A stretch of 64,000 bases of DNA, taken from FEN-299 sp963717945 (GTDB lineage Bacteria > Acidobacteriota > Vicinamibacteria > Vicinamibacterales > Fen-181). The translations under genes and the position numbers were made by a program. Of this stretch, positions 18,273 to 27,101 are shown in pieces. The DNA lies in contig CAVQXT010000007.1 in assembly GCA_963717945.1 (NCBI GenBank), forward strand, positions 1,426,001 through 1,490,000, given 5' to 3'. The notes beneath the pieces are model-generated. The model saw only the letters and a program-made list of their open reading frames with translations. It did no database searches and was not told the origin of the DNA. The first letter of the stretch is position 1. Every line of letters begins with the position of its first letter.

Positions 18273-20684
18273 TCACCTCGCCGGCGGGTTCTCGATCGTG
18301 TCCCACACCATCGACACCATCCGGTCCGACCCGACAAACAGCCCGTCCGGCCGGCGACGGTAGGCGATCATGTCGTTGTAGATCACGCCGCTCATCCGCA
18401 GGTTGAACCCGAGGCCGGCCAGGTACTGCAAGCGGAGGTTCCGGTCCCGGTTGATCGCCGCGTCCTTCAGCCAGCCCTTCATGTCCGACGCCCGCCCGGC
18501 GTAGGTGCCCAGCAATTCCACCGCCGTCGGGAAGCCGATCTCCCGCAACGACGCGGCCACCACCCGGTACTCCGGCCGCTCCAGCTTCTCCTGCCACGCG
18601 TCCACGTCGATCCGGGTCGGCTCGACCTGGCCGAGCAGCACGAGGTCGTAGCCGGCGTTGTCCACCGTGTTCGCGAACACCACGCCGTTCGGGAACGCGT
18701 CGAAGAACGTGGCGATCTCGCTCTTCACCGCCTCCTCGTTGCTCTGATAGAGCTGCACGAAGATCGTGACGACGCCGCCGGGGTTCAGGTGGCGCTTGGC
18801 CAGCTCGAAGAACTCCTTCGTGTAGAGCATCGCGGCGCCCTTGACCCAGGGGTCGAGCGGGTCCGACGTCACCGCGTCGAACATCTCCCTGGTCGTCACC
18901 AGGAAGTGCCTCGCGTCGTCGAGGCGGACCTGGACCTTGGGGTTGCGGATGACGTCGTGGTTGTAGCGGCTGAAGTAGGTGGACACGGTGCGCACGACGA
19001 GCGGCTCGATCTCGGCGATCGTGACCTTGTCGACCGCCGGGTCCACCGACACCGCGCCGGCCGTGACACCGGCGCCGCAGCCGATCACCAGCACCGACTT
19101 CGGGTGGGCGGGCGTCAGCGTGGTCAGGTGTCCCAGCATCCGCTGGAGGCGCATGTCCTCGGGGTCGCTCGACGCCTGCACCTTGCCGGCGTTGTGGTAG
19201 CTGAGGATGCCGTTGGCGAGGCGGGTGACCGCCACCGACGAGCTGAGCCCCTCGCCCATGTAGAGCACGTCGCCCTGGTTCGACTTGGTCGCGGTGAAGC
19301 GGCCGTAGGCGACCAGCAGTCCGGGCACCGCCGGCACCGCGCGCGCCATCAGCGTGCCGCAGCCCGCCATGACCACGACGACGACCACGGCGAACCGGCT
19401 CCACGACAGGCCGGCCGGCGGCGCGTCTCCCACCGGTTCCAGGACGACCAGCGCCGACACGCCGCACAGGAGGATCAGCAGCTGCTGCGTGTGCTGGCTT
19501 CCGATCGCCGCCACGAGCACCAGGCTCGTCACGAGCGAGCCGATGATGGCGCCCAAGGTATTCGCCGCATACACCCGGCCGACCAGCTTCGCCGGGTCGT
19601 GACCCGCCTTGACCAGCGCGGCCAGCGCCAGCGGGAAGCTGGCCCCCCACAGCAGCGTCGCCGGCAGGACCGCCCACAGGCTCCGGACGAAATCGATCTG
19701 GAAGTTGAACCAGGGACTGTCGGCGAGCGACGGATCGATCGGCCAGAAGGGAAGCGAGGCCGACAGCATGTAGGCCGCCCAGGCGATGCCGAGCGCGAGC
19801 AGCGCCTGGCACCAGCCGAGCGCCAGCCGGGCCCGCCGGGCGTCGCCGGCGAAGGCCGAGGCCACCGCGCTGCCCAGGCCGATGCCCACCAGGAATGCCG
19901 CCAGGATGAGCGAGAAGGCGTAGGTCGTCCCGCCGATGAGCAGCGACAGCATCCGCGTCCACACCACCTCGGCGGCGAGCCCCGTGAGGCCCGACAGCGC
20001 GGTGGCGATGTAAATCGCCGACGAGCCGGGCACCGGCGCAGACTTCGCCGGCTCCTCGACCGGCGGGCCCGCCGGGGCCAGCGCCGCGACGACGATCGAC
20101 GTCAGCGCGACCAGGGCGTTCAGGCCGACCGCGGCGAACGTGGCCGTCCGCACGTCGAAGACGCGAAGCAGGTAGAAGCCGGCCAGGAGGCTGCCGAGCA
20201 CCGCGCCCACCGTGTTGCCGGCGTAGAAGAGGCCGACCCAGGACACGCCCTTCGGCGAGGATTCCACCCACCGAGACAGCGCCGGCAGCGTGGCGCCCAT
20301 CAGCAGCGTCGGCGGCAGCAGGCAGATGCCGGCCGCGGCGGCGCGCATCATCAGCCCGAACATGCCCGGACCGGCCCACGAGGTGTACACCCCCGCCACG
20401 AGCGGAACGACGACCAGCACGAGGAGGCCGATCAGGCCGATCGCCACCTCGATGAGCGCGTAAACGCGCAGCGGGTGGTACCTGGCCGGCACCAGGCGCG
20501 GAAACAGCACGCTGCCGAGGCACAGGCCGCCCATGTAGGTGCCGAGCAGCACCCCCAGCGAAATCGCCGACACGCCGATGACGAGCTGAAGGAGCTGGAA
20601 CCAGACCACTTCGTATACGAGCGCGGCAGCGCCGCTGCCGACAAAGAGCAGGAGCAGCACGGGCAGAGAGCGGCGACGGTTCAT
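18273..20684 (-). CDS. Membrane-embedded spermidine synthase-like protein (MFS-type helices plus methyltransferase-fold domain)
   Basis: An 803-residue protein. Residues 1-450 contain about 12-14 hydrophobic helices arranged like a transporter (for example A-L-V-Y-E-V-V-W-F-Q-L-L and G-A-T-L-P-A-L-S-R). Residues 520-720 form a spermidine synthase-like Rossmann domain: V-L-V-I-G-C-G-A-G-V-T-A-G binds the cofactor, followed by I-A-E-I-E-P-L-V-V and the D-D-A-R motif. These fusions are common in Acidobacteriota and other phyla; whether they make polyamines is not established. The gene is convergent with the ArsR gene, only 10 nt apart. GAGGAC precedes the ATG. Confidence 0.85.
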   Translation of the reverse strand: MNRRRSLPVLLLLFVGSGAAALVYEVVWFQLLQLVIGVSAISLGVLLGTYMGGLCLGSVLFPRLVPARYHPLRVYALIEVAIGLIGLLVLVVVPLVAGVYTSWAGPGMFGLMMRAAAAGICLLPPTLLMGATLPALSRWVESSPKGVSWVGLFYAGNTVGAVLGSLLAGFYLLRVFDVRTATFAAVGLNALVALTSIVVAALAPAGPPVEEPAKSAPVPGSSAIYIATALSGLTGLAAEVVWTRMLSLLIGGTTYAFSLILAAFLVGIGLGSAVASAFAGDARRARLALGWCQALLALGIAWAAYMLSASLPFWPIDPSLADSPWFNFQIDFVRSLWAVLPATLLWGASFPLALAALVKAGHDPAKLVGRVYAANTLGAIIGSLVTSLVLVAAIGSQHTQQLLILLCGVSALVVLEPVGDAPPAGLSWSRFAVVVVVVMAGCGTLMARAVPAVPGLLVAYGRFTATKSNQGDVLYMGEGLSSSVAVTRLANGILSYHNAGKVQASSDPEDMRLQRMLGHLTTLTPAHPKSVLVIGCGAGVTAGAVSVDPAVDKVTIAEIEPLVVRTVSTYFSRYNHDVIRNPKVQVRLDDARHFLVTTREMFDAVTSDPLDPWVKGAAMLYTKEFFELAKRHLNPGGVVTIFVQLYQSNEEAVKSEIATFFDAFPNGVVFANTVDNAGYDLVLLGQVEPTRIDVDAWQEKLERPEYRVVAASLREIGFPTAVELLGTYAGRASDMKGWLKDAAINRDRNLRLQYLAGLGFNLRMSGVIYNDMIAYRRRPDGLFVGSDRMVSMVWDTIENPPAR

Positions 20685-20733
20685 CGGACGGTCCTCACAA
20701 GGCCCCCGCGGAAGGCGGGCGACGATTCGGCGG

Positions 20734-20739
20734 ATTATA
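20734..20739 (-). promoter_or_regulatory. Consensus -10 box upstream of the spermidine synthase-like gene
   Basis: The reverse strand reads TATAAT in a GC-rich setting, 50 nt upstream of the start codon. I see no good -35 at 17 nt spacing. Confidence 0.45.
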
Positions 20740-20798
20740 GCCGCAAGGCGGGGCCCGCGCCTACGCGGCCGCCGCCATCTCGACCGGCTGACCGCGGC

Positions 20799-21809
20799 TC
20801 AGGCGGCGGGGCCGATCGACTGCCAGCAGCGAAACACCTCGAGCACGTTTTCGGGGCGCGCGCCAGGCCCGAACTCGCACTGCGCGATGACGCCGCCTTC
20901 GGCCGAGAGGTTCGCGTGCGCCTCCTCGACGGCGCGGCGCACGTCGGCCAGCGAGCCGTTCGCCAGCACCGCGTGCCGATCGATTTCGCCCCAGAAGGTG
21001 AGGCGGCCGCGGAACCGCCCGAGCGCCCGGGCACCCATGCAGGCAATCTGGCTGTTGAGCGCGTCGACACCGGCCTCGATGAGGTCGGGCACGATGTCGA
21101 GGATCCAGCCGTCCGAGTGCATGAAGACGAACTTGTCCGCGCGGTGCGCGGCCCGGCAGATCGCCGCGTAGATCGGCTGGAACACCCGGCGCCATAATCC
21201 GGGCGCCACGAGCAGCCGGTCCTGCGCGCCCCAGTCGTCCATGATGACGATGGCATCGACGCGGGTGGCTGCCCAGGCCTCCACCTCGGCCAGGTAATGA
21301 CGCGCGACCCGATCGAGGAGTTCCAGGAACGGCGGCGACGGCTCGACCAGGTCGGCCAGCGCCTGTTCCATCGTCCGCAGGAAGGCGAGCCGCTCGAACG
21401 GCCTCACCAGCGTGCCGGCCAGCACGAACCGGTCCGTGGCGTCGCAGAAGGAATCGATCGCCGTGACATCGAGCGCCAGGAGCCGGTCCGGCGTCTGGAA
21501 CCGGTCGGCGTCACTCCACCGGGCGATCACCGGGTCGCGGACGAGGCCCAGCACGCTGTCGTACAGGTTCTCGAACCGGCAGCCCCATTCGTCAACGTAG
21601 ATGCCCTTCTGGTATTGATGGCCGACGACCGGCGGCGGGTCCAGGTACGAAGCCGGGGCCGTGAGAATGTCGTCGGGGAAGCGCGCGCGCAGCTCGGCGA
21701 CCGCCTCGGGAAAATGGCGCTCCGCCCAGGGCGTGACCCAGGCTTGTCGGGGAACTCGGCAAGGAGAGCCGTGGCGAAGCGCGCGCCTGACCAGCTCGCG
21801 CGGCGTCAT
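20799..21809 (-). CDS. Uroporphyrinogen decarboxylase-like (UroD/MtaA/CmuA fold) protein
   Basis: A 336-residue protein of the URO-D superfamily: it shows the barrel strand blocks R-F-V-L-A-G-T, A-I-V-I-M-D-D-W-G, F-V-F-M-H-S-D-G and D-A-L-N-S-Q. It lacks the HemE N-terminal R-Q-A-G-R-Y motif that is present in the true HemE at 42531-43568. It is therefore more likely a corrinoid-dependent methyltransferase-type or uncharacterised UroD-like protein than a haem enzyme. Its ATG overlaps the arfB stop codon (TGATG), pointing to translational coupling. Function unknown. Confidence 0.8.
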   Translation of the reverse strand: MTPRELVRRALRHGSPCRVPRQAWVTPWAERHFPEAVAELRARFPDDILTAPASYLDPPPVVGHQYQKGIYVDEWGCRFENLYDSVLGLVRDPVIARWSDADRFQTPDRLLALDVTAIDSFCDATDRFVLAGTLVRPFERLAFLRTMEQALADLVEPSPPFLELLDRVARHYLAEVEAWAATRVDAIVIMDDWGAQDRLLVAPGLWRRVFQPIYAAICRAAHRADKFVFMHSDGWILDIVPDLIEAGVDALNSQIACMGARALGRFRGRLTFWGEIDRHAVLANGSLADVRRAVEEAHANLSAEGGVIAQCEFGPGARPENVLEVFRCWQSIGPAA

Positions 21810-22237
21810 CACCCGCTCGCGTCGTCATCGGCGCCGCGGATCCGCCCCGCCTTCACCTTGCCGCGGAGCTTCTTGGCGGCGATCCGCCGTTCGCGGGCGC
21901 CGGCCGACGGCGCGGTCGCGAGGCGGCGGCGCGGGCGTCGGCTGGCCGCGCGGACGAGTGCCACGAGGCGCTCCCGGGCCGCCTCGCGGTTCTGGCCCTG
22001 CGTCCTGTGCTCGCGGCTGTCGAGGATCAGCACGTCGTCCACGGTGACGCGCGTGCCGCCGAGCGTCCGCAACCTCGCCTTGACGTCGGCGGGCAGCGCG
22101 GCGCGGCCGATGTCGAAGCGCAACTCGACCGCCGTGGCGACCTTGTTGACGTGCTGACCGCCGGGCCCGGAGGCGCGGACGAATCGCTCGTCGAGATCGC
22201 GCTCGTCGATCGCGAGCGTCCGCGTGACCTGGATCAT
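21809..22237 (-). CDS. arfB: Alternative ribosome-rescue factor/peptidyl-tRNA hydrolase ArfB
   Basis: A 142-residue class-I release-factor-like protein. It carries the catalytic G-G-Q motif (A-S-G-P-G-G-Q-H-V-N-K, about 23-33), which hydrolyses peptidyl-tRNA on the ribosome, but lacks the codon-recognition domain of RF1/RF2. The basic C-terminal tail (A-A-K-K-L-R-G-K-V-K-A-G) is the element that enters the mRNA channel of stalled ribosomes. The start overlaps the end of the kinase fusion gene by 4 nt (ATGA), and its stop overlaps the next start by 1 nt, so the three genes are translated together. Confidence 0.93.
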   Translation of the reverse strand: MIQVTRTLAIDERDLDERFVRASGPGGQHVNKVATAVELRFDIGRAALPADVKARLRTLGGTRVTVDDVLILDSREHRTQGQNREAARERLVALVRAASRRPRRRLATAPSAGARERRIAAKKLRGKVKAGRIRGADDDASG

Positions 22238-24450
22238 CGGACGAGCGCCTCGGCCGGCGCGTACTCGCGCGCCGGCTCCTTGCCGTACAGGACGCGCAGC
22301 GCGCCCTTGGCGAGCGCCACCATTTCGTTCTCGCCGGGGTAGACCGTGACGCCGCACGAAATGCCGGAGAGGTAGTACTCGAGGCGTTTGAGCAGCAGTT
22401 CGGAGCGAGCCATGCCGCCGCTGAAGATGACGCGATCGACCGGCTGGCCTTCGAACGCCGGCAGCAGCGAGGCGACCGCCTTCGCCACCTGGTAGGCGAG
22501 GGCGTCGAAGACCTCGGCGGCCCACGCGTCGCCGTCGGCCATCCGGCGCTCGACCTCCCGCAGGTCGCCCGTGCCCAGCAGGTCGATCAGGCCCCCGGCC
22601 CCCTTGTTCAGGCGCTTCATCTCGGCCTTCGTGTACTTGCCCGAGAAGCACAGATCGATCAGCTGGCCGACGGGCAGGCTGCCGGAGCGCTCCGCCGAGA
22701 AGGGCCCCTCGCCGTCGAGGCCGTTGTTGACGTCGATGTACCGACCGCGGCAGTGGGCCCCGACCGAAATGCCGCCCCCGAGGTGGCAGACGACGACGTT
22801 GACGTTCTCGTAGAAGGTCTCGCGCTCCTGCGCGTAGCGCCGGGCCGAGGCGATCTGGTTCAGCGCGTGGCTGATGACGCGGCGCCGCAGCTCCTTGACA
22901 CCGGTGATCGTCACGCGCGACGGCACCTCGTCCACCACGACCGGGTCCACGATGAACGCCGGCTTGCCGGCGGGCGCCGCCAGCTCGTGGGCGATCAGGG
23001 CGCCGAGGTTCGAGGCGTGGTCGCCGCCGACGCCGGCCCGCAGGTCGTCGAGGATGGCCTCGTCCACCCGGTAGGTGCCGTGGGGGAGCGGGCGGAGCAG
23101 ACCGCCCCGGCCGCAGACCGCGTCGAGGTCGCCGACCGAGAGGCCGAATTCAGCGAGCGCCTGCAACACCGCCTCGCGGCGGAAGTCGTACTGGTCGGTG
23201 ATCCGCCGGCCGGCAAACGAGGCCAGCTCCTCGCCGGTGTGCTGGATCTCGCGCGACCAGGTCTCCTGGTCGCCCTCGTAGACGGCAATCTTCGTCGAGG
23301 TCGAACCCGGGTTGACGACGAGCACCCGGTGGCGGCGGAAGAACGTGTCCTTCGGCGTGCGGCCCCAGCGGCCGTCGCGCTGCAGGCGGAGGACCGTCGC
23401 CTTGACCGCGAGCCGGACGTCTTCCGGCGTGCAGTCGATGGCCACATCCACGCCGCGGAACGCCACGCCGAAGATGACGGGGAACTTCTTGGCCGTCGGG
23501 AACCGCGCGGAGTAGAGGTGGTAGAGGAGGTTGCCGGTCTCGAGGTTCGGGCTGATGATGACGTTGGTGCCGCCCGAGAGGCCGTTCATCCCGTAGAGCT
23601 CGGCCGAGCGACGCGAGATCGCGGCGCTGAACTTCACCTCGCCGGTGATCCGGATGCTCGCGTAGCGCGTGCCGCTCTGCACGCGCCTGGCCAGCAGGTC
23701 CGGGATGAGGGAGAGGGCGCGGCGGACCGTCTCCGGCGACGGGCCCTCGTCGGACCCGCGGTGCGAGTACGACACGATCGCGCCGTGGATCTCGGGGAGC
23801 ACGTCTTCGGGGATCAGGTCGCGCGCCGCGGCGCAGGTGCCCACCGCCACCTCGGCCAGGATCTCCGGCGTCATCACCGCGTTCACGCCGACGTCGCCGA
23901 AGACGACGATGTTGTGCGGGTAGTAGCCCTCGGGGAAGTCGTCGGGCAGCACGAAGATGCCGACCTCGCAGACCACCGGCCGGTTGGCGAGCAGCGCCAG
24001 CATCGGGCGGAAGAACTGCCGGGGGCCGAAGGAGGCGCCCCCGACCACCATGTCGGCGTGCCCGAGGTGAACGGCGTAGACGCCGAACAGGCCGGCCGAA
24101 GCGACCGCGCGCCGGGCCTCGTCGGCGTCCTGGACCTCGCGCCGGCAGCCGGGGTGCGTCAGGCAATCCGCGCTGAACTCCTCGACCAGGTCCGGCCGCC
24201 GCGCGATGTCCACAAACGCGCACTCGCTCAGCGAGTAGGCGACCCGCGATGGGTCGAGGTGGCCCAGGAACTGGGCGGCCGCGCGGCGAACCTCCGCCTC
24301 CGGGGCGAGGAGCGCCGGCTTGATGAACCGGGTGAGATGGCAGACCGCCTCGAGAATCCTGGGATCCAGCGGCTCGGTGAAGACCACCACCGGCCGGTTC
24401 TTCTGCACCGCCAGCAGCTGCGTGTCGAACGACTCTTCGATCCTGAACAT
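22234..24450 (-). CDS. Fused phosphate butyryl/acetyl-transferase and butyrate kinase
   Basis: A 738-residue protein joining two enzymes usually encoded separately. Residues 1 to about 368 match the phosphotransacylase family (S-Y-S-H-R-G-S and G-E-V-K-F-S-A-A-I, then N-V-I-I-S-P-N-L-E-T-G-N). From about 374 a butyrate/acetate kinase begins with V-L-V-V-N-P-G-S-T-S-T-K, followed by H-L-G-G-G-I-S-V-G-A and F-S-G-G-M-A-R-S-E. Together the halves would convert an acyl-CoA to acyl-phosphate and then to the acid with ATP formation, or the reverse, without releasing the acyl-phosphate. Butyrate or branched-chain acids are likelier than acetate because the kinase half resembles Buk. It starts at ATG 24450 and overlaps arfB by 4 nt. 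Confidence 0.88.
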   Translation of the reverse strand: MFRIEESFDTQLLAVQKNRPVVVFTEPLDPRILEAVCHLTRFIKPALLAPEAEVRRAAAQFLGHLDPSRVAYSLSECAFVDIARRPDLVEEFSADCLTHPGCRREVQDADEARRAVASAGLFGVYAVHLGHADMVVGGASFGPRQFFRPMLALLANRPVVCEVGIFVLPDDFPEGYYPHNIVVFGDVGVNAVMTPEILAEVAVGTCAAARDLIPEDVLPEIHGAIVSYSHRGSDEGPSPETVRRALSLIPDLLARRVQSGTRYASIRITGEVKFSAAISRRSAELYGMNGLSGGTNVIISPNLETGNLLYHLYSARFPTAKKFPVIFGVAFRGVDVAIDCTPEDVRLAVKATVLRLQRDGRWGRTPKDTFFRRHRVLVVNPGSTSTKIAVYEGDQETWSREIQHTGEELASFAGRRITDQYDFRREAVLQALAEFGLSVGDLDAVCGRGGLLRPLPHGTYRVDEAILDDLRAGVGGDHASNLGALIAHELAAPAGKPAFIVDPVVVDEVPSRVTITGVKELRRRVISHALNQIASARRYAQERETFYENVNVVVCHLGGGISVGAHCRGRYIDVNNGLDGEGPFSAERSGSLPVGQLIDLCFSGKYTKAEMKRLNKGAGGLIDLLGTGDLREVERRMADGDAWAAEVFDALAYQVAKAVASLLPAFEGQPVDRVIFSGGMARSELLLKRLEYYLSGISCGVTVYPGENEMVALAKGALRVLYGKEPAREYAPAEALVR

Positions 24451-24491
24451 GATGGCCGCCTCGGGAGATGAACCGGGGGCAAGTCATTGTC

Positions 24492-25751
24492 TCACAGCTT
24501 GGCGTTCTCCAAGCCGCGCTGGTGCTCGAGCAGCGCGTGCGCCAGCGGGCCGAAACCCGGCAGTCGCCACGCGAACACCGCCGCCGCAGCCACGCAGACC
24601 GCCCCGCCGATCGCCACCGTGGCGGGCGCGCCCAGCGGATGGGCCAGCAGGCCGGCGAGCAGCGACCCGAACGGCGTCATGCCGAGGAACATCATGGCGT
24701 AGACCGACATCACCCGCCCGCGCAGCCGGTCGGGCACCATCGACTGGATGAGCGTGTTGGCCGATGCCATCTGGACCATCATGCAGAAGCCGGCCGGGAC
24801 GAGCAGCGCCACCGACAGCCAGAGGACGCGCGAGAGCGAGAAGAGGATCAGCGCGAGGCCGAAGCCCGCGGCCGCCGTCGGCGTCCAGCGCAGCAGGCCC
24901 CTGGTCGTGCGCCTGGCCGCCAGCGCGGCGGCGCCGACAAGAGAGCCGACTCCTGCCGCCGACATCAGCAGGCCGTAGGCGCTCGGCCCGCCGTGGAGGA
25001 CCTTCTCGGCGATGACCGGGCCCAGCACGGTGTACGGCATCCCCATCAGGCTCACCGATCCGAGCAGCAGAAGCAGGGCCCGGATCGGCGGGGTCCTCGC
25101 CGCGTAGCCGAACCCCTCCACCACCCGGCCGAAGGCGCCCCCGGTGACCGCCTCGCGCAGCGCCGCGGGCACACGCATGGCGGCCAGGCCCGCGATGACG
25201 GCCAGGAAGCTCACCCCGTTCAGCAGGAAGCACCAGCCTTCGCCCACGGCCGCCACCAGCACGCCCGACACCGCCGGGCCGACCAGCCTCGCGCCGTTGA
25301 CCATCGAGGAGTTGAGGGCGATGGCGTTGAAGAGATCGGCCTTGCCGACCATCTCGACGACGAACGCCTGGCGGGTCGGCATGTCGATGGCGTTGGCGAC
25401 GCCGAGCAGGAACGCCAGCACGAACACGTGCCACAGCCGCACCGCGCCGGTCATCGTCAGCGCCGCGAGGATGAAGGCCAGCACCATCATGGCCGACTGC
25501 GTCAGGATGAGCACGCGCCGGCGGGGCCACCTGTCGGCGATCACGCCCCCGGCCGGGGCGAACAGGAAGACGGGGATCTGCGAGGCGAACCCGACCAGGC
25601 CGAGCTGCAGCGACGATCCCGTCAGGCGGTAGACCAGCCAGCCCTGTGCCACTGCCTGCATCCAGGTGCCGATGAGGGAGACGAGCTGCCCGGCGACGAA
25701 GAGCCGGAAGTTGCGATGGGCGAGGGCGCGCAGGGCCACCGGCAGCGGCAT
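24492..25751 (-). CDS. Major facilitator superfamily exporter (MFS_3/EntS-like)
   Basis: A 419-residue inner-membrane protein with about 12 helices. The inter-helix motif D-R-W-P-R-R-R-V-L-I-L-T after helix 2 is the MFS motif A, and the start (F-R-L-F-V-A-G-Q-L-V-S-L-I-G-T-W-M-Q) is typical of the enterobactin-exporter/DUF894 branch. It should export a small molecule by proton antiport; the substrate is unknown. Translation starts at ATG 25751. A longer frame reaching 26810 is only antisense to the next gene. There is no Shine-Dalgarno site; TACGAT lies 6 nt upstream. It is divergent from the MgtC/DUF4010 gene, with the two start codons 48 nt apart. Confidence 0.88.
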   Translation of the reverse strand: MPLPVALRALAHRNFRLFVAGQLVSLIGTWMQAVAQGWLVYRLTGSSLQLGLVGFASQIPVFLFAPAGGVIADRWPRRRVLILTQSAMMVLAFILAALTMTGAVRLWHVFVLAFLLGVANAIDMPTRQAFVVEMVGKADLFNAIALNSSMVNGARLVGPAVSGVLVAAVGEGWCFLLNGVSFLAVIAGLAAMRVPAALREAVTGGAFGRVVEGFGYAARTPPIRALLLLLGSVSLMGMPYTVLGPVIAEKVLHGGPSAYGLLMSAAGVGSLVGAAALAARRTTRGLLRWTPTAAAGFGLALILFSLSRVLWLSVALLVPAGFCMMVQMASANTLIQSMVPDRLRGRVMSVYAMMFLGMTPFGSLLAGLLAHPLGAPATVAIGGAVCVAAAAVFAWRLPGFGPLAHALLEHQRGLENAKL

Positions 25752-25757
25752 CGAACA

Positions 25758-25763
25758 ATCGTA
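25758..25763 (-). promoter_or_regulatory. Putative -10 box for leaderless transcription of the MFS gene
   Basis: The reverse strand reads TACGAT, six bases (TGTTCG), ATG. It faces the forward TAGACT at 25785-25790, so two compact promoters share this 48-nt divergent gap. Confidence 0.5.
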
Positions 25764-25784
25764 ACGGAATCCGGGGCGCCGCAG

Positions 25785-25790
25785 TAGACT
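25785..25790 (+). promoter_or_regulatory. Putative -10 box for the MgtC/DUF4010 gene
   Basis: TAGACT followed by nine bases and ATG 25800. A start site near 25797 would leave a leader of about 3 nt, effectively leaderless; no Shine-Dalgarno site can fit. Confidence 0.4.
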
Positions 25791-25799
25791 AGCGCCATC

Positions 25800-27074
25800 A
25801 TGGGCAGCGTCGAGTGGATGCTGGCGCCGGACGCGGTCAAGATCGTCCTCGTGCTGTTCCTGTCGTTCCTCGTGGGGCTCGAGCGCGAGGAGCACAAGAC
25901 GGCCGGGGGGAAGTACTCGTTCGGCGGCGTCCGCACGTTCCCGCTGATCGGGCTGGTCGGCTACGCCACCGCCTACCTGTCCGGCGGCCAGGTGATGCCG
26001 GTGGTGCTCGGCCTGGTCGCCGTGGCGGGCTTCCTCTGGATCTCCTACTGGCACAAGCTCCAGACCACGGCGACGGCCGGCGCCACGTCCGAGATCTCGG
26101 CGCTGGCCACCTACCTGGCCGGCGCGCTGGTGGCGCGCGACGCGATCTGGATCGCGACCGCGCTCAGCGTCTCCGGCGCGTTCCTGCTGGAGCTGAAGTC
26201 GGCGCTCGAAGGGCTGACCAGGCGGATCGCGTCCGAGGAAATCCTCACCTTCACGATGTTCCTCCTGCTGACGGCCGTCGTCCTGCCGGTGCTGCCGAAC
26301 GCGGAGTTCGGGCCCTTCCGCATCAATCCCTTCAAGGTCTGGCTCGTGGTCGTGGCCGTGAGCTCGGTGTCCTACGGCAGCTACGTGATCCAGTTGTTGA
26401 CGCGGGGGCGGGGAGGCGTGGTGCTCTCGGCCGTGCTGGGCGGGGCCTACTCGTCCACCGCGACGACGCTTGTGCTGGCGCGGCGCGCGGCGAGAGAAGC
26501 GCGCCCGCACCTTCTCTCCGGGGCGACCCTCGTCGCGTCGGGCGTGATGTACGTGCGGCTGACGGTCCTGGTCGGCCTGTTCAACCCCGCGCTGCTGTGG
26601 GTGGTCGGCGCGCCGTTCCTGGTGCTGGCGGCCGGCGCGGTCGCGGCCGGCTGGATCTGGTCGCGCGTGCCCGACGGCACGGTGGAGGAGACAGGGCAGG
26701 CGGTGGTGGCCGCGAAGAACCCGCTCGACCTGGGCGCGGCCTCGCTCTTTGCGCTGGTGTTCGTCGGCATGCTGGTCTTGACGCAACTGGCGCTCGGCTA
26801 TCTCGGCCATCTCGGCCTCTACGTGCTGGGCGTGCTGATGGGCCTGACCGACGTCGATCCGTTCATCATGGGCGTGACGCAGGCGGGCGGGAGAGGCACG
26901 CCGCTCGTGGCGGCGGCCGTCGCGATTCTCCTCGCGACCAGCAGTAATAACGTCGCCAAGGGTATCTACGCGTACGCGGCGTCCGATCGCCGGACGGGCC
27001 GGATGAGCCTGGGCCTCTTGCTGGTGCTCGCGGTGGCCGGTCTGGTCCCGCTCGCGTGGGTGTGGGGCGGGTAG
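25800..27074 (+). CDS. MgtC/SapB-DUF4010 membrane protein
   Basis: A 424-residue integral membrane protein with roughly 11-12 helices. The N-terminus carries the MgtC/SapB signature (F-L-V-G-L-E-R-E...G-G-V-R-T-F-P-L-I-G-L-V-G) at about residues 20-60, and the remainder matches DUF4010 (A-Y-S-S-T-A-T-T-L-V-L-A-R-R, then S-S-N-N-V-A-K-G). Family members of this length are widespread; a role in ion or magnesium homeostasis is suggested only by the MgtC half. It lies divergent to the MFS exporter. Confidence 0.87.
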   Translation: MGSVEWMLAPDAVKIVLVLFLSFLVGLEREEHKTAGGKYSFGGVRTFPLIGLVGYATAYLSGGQVMPVVLGLVAVAGFLWISYWHKLQTTATAGATSEISALATYLAGALVARDAIWIATALSVSGAFLLELKSALEGLTRRIASEEILTFTMFLLLTAVVLPVLPNAEFGPFRINPFKVWLVVVAVSSVSYGSYVIQLLTRGRGGVVLSAVLGGAYSSTATTLVLARRAAREARPHLLSGATLVASGVMYVRLTVLVGLFNPALLWVVGAPFLVLAAGAVAAGWIWSRVPDGTVEETGQAVVAAKNPLDLGAASLFALVFVGMLVLTQLALGYLGHLGLYVLGVLMGLTDVDPFIMGVTQAGGRGTPLVAAAVAILLATSSNNVAKGIYAYAASDRRTGRMSLGLLLVLAVAGLVPLAWVWGG

Positions 27075-27101
27075 GCGGCGCCATCGCCGTCATCACGGAC
27101 G

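Noticed and set aside
20799..21809. A second hemE
   Set aside because: The R-Q-A-G-R-Y signature of HemE is absent; only the general UroD fold is recognisable.
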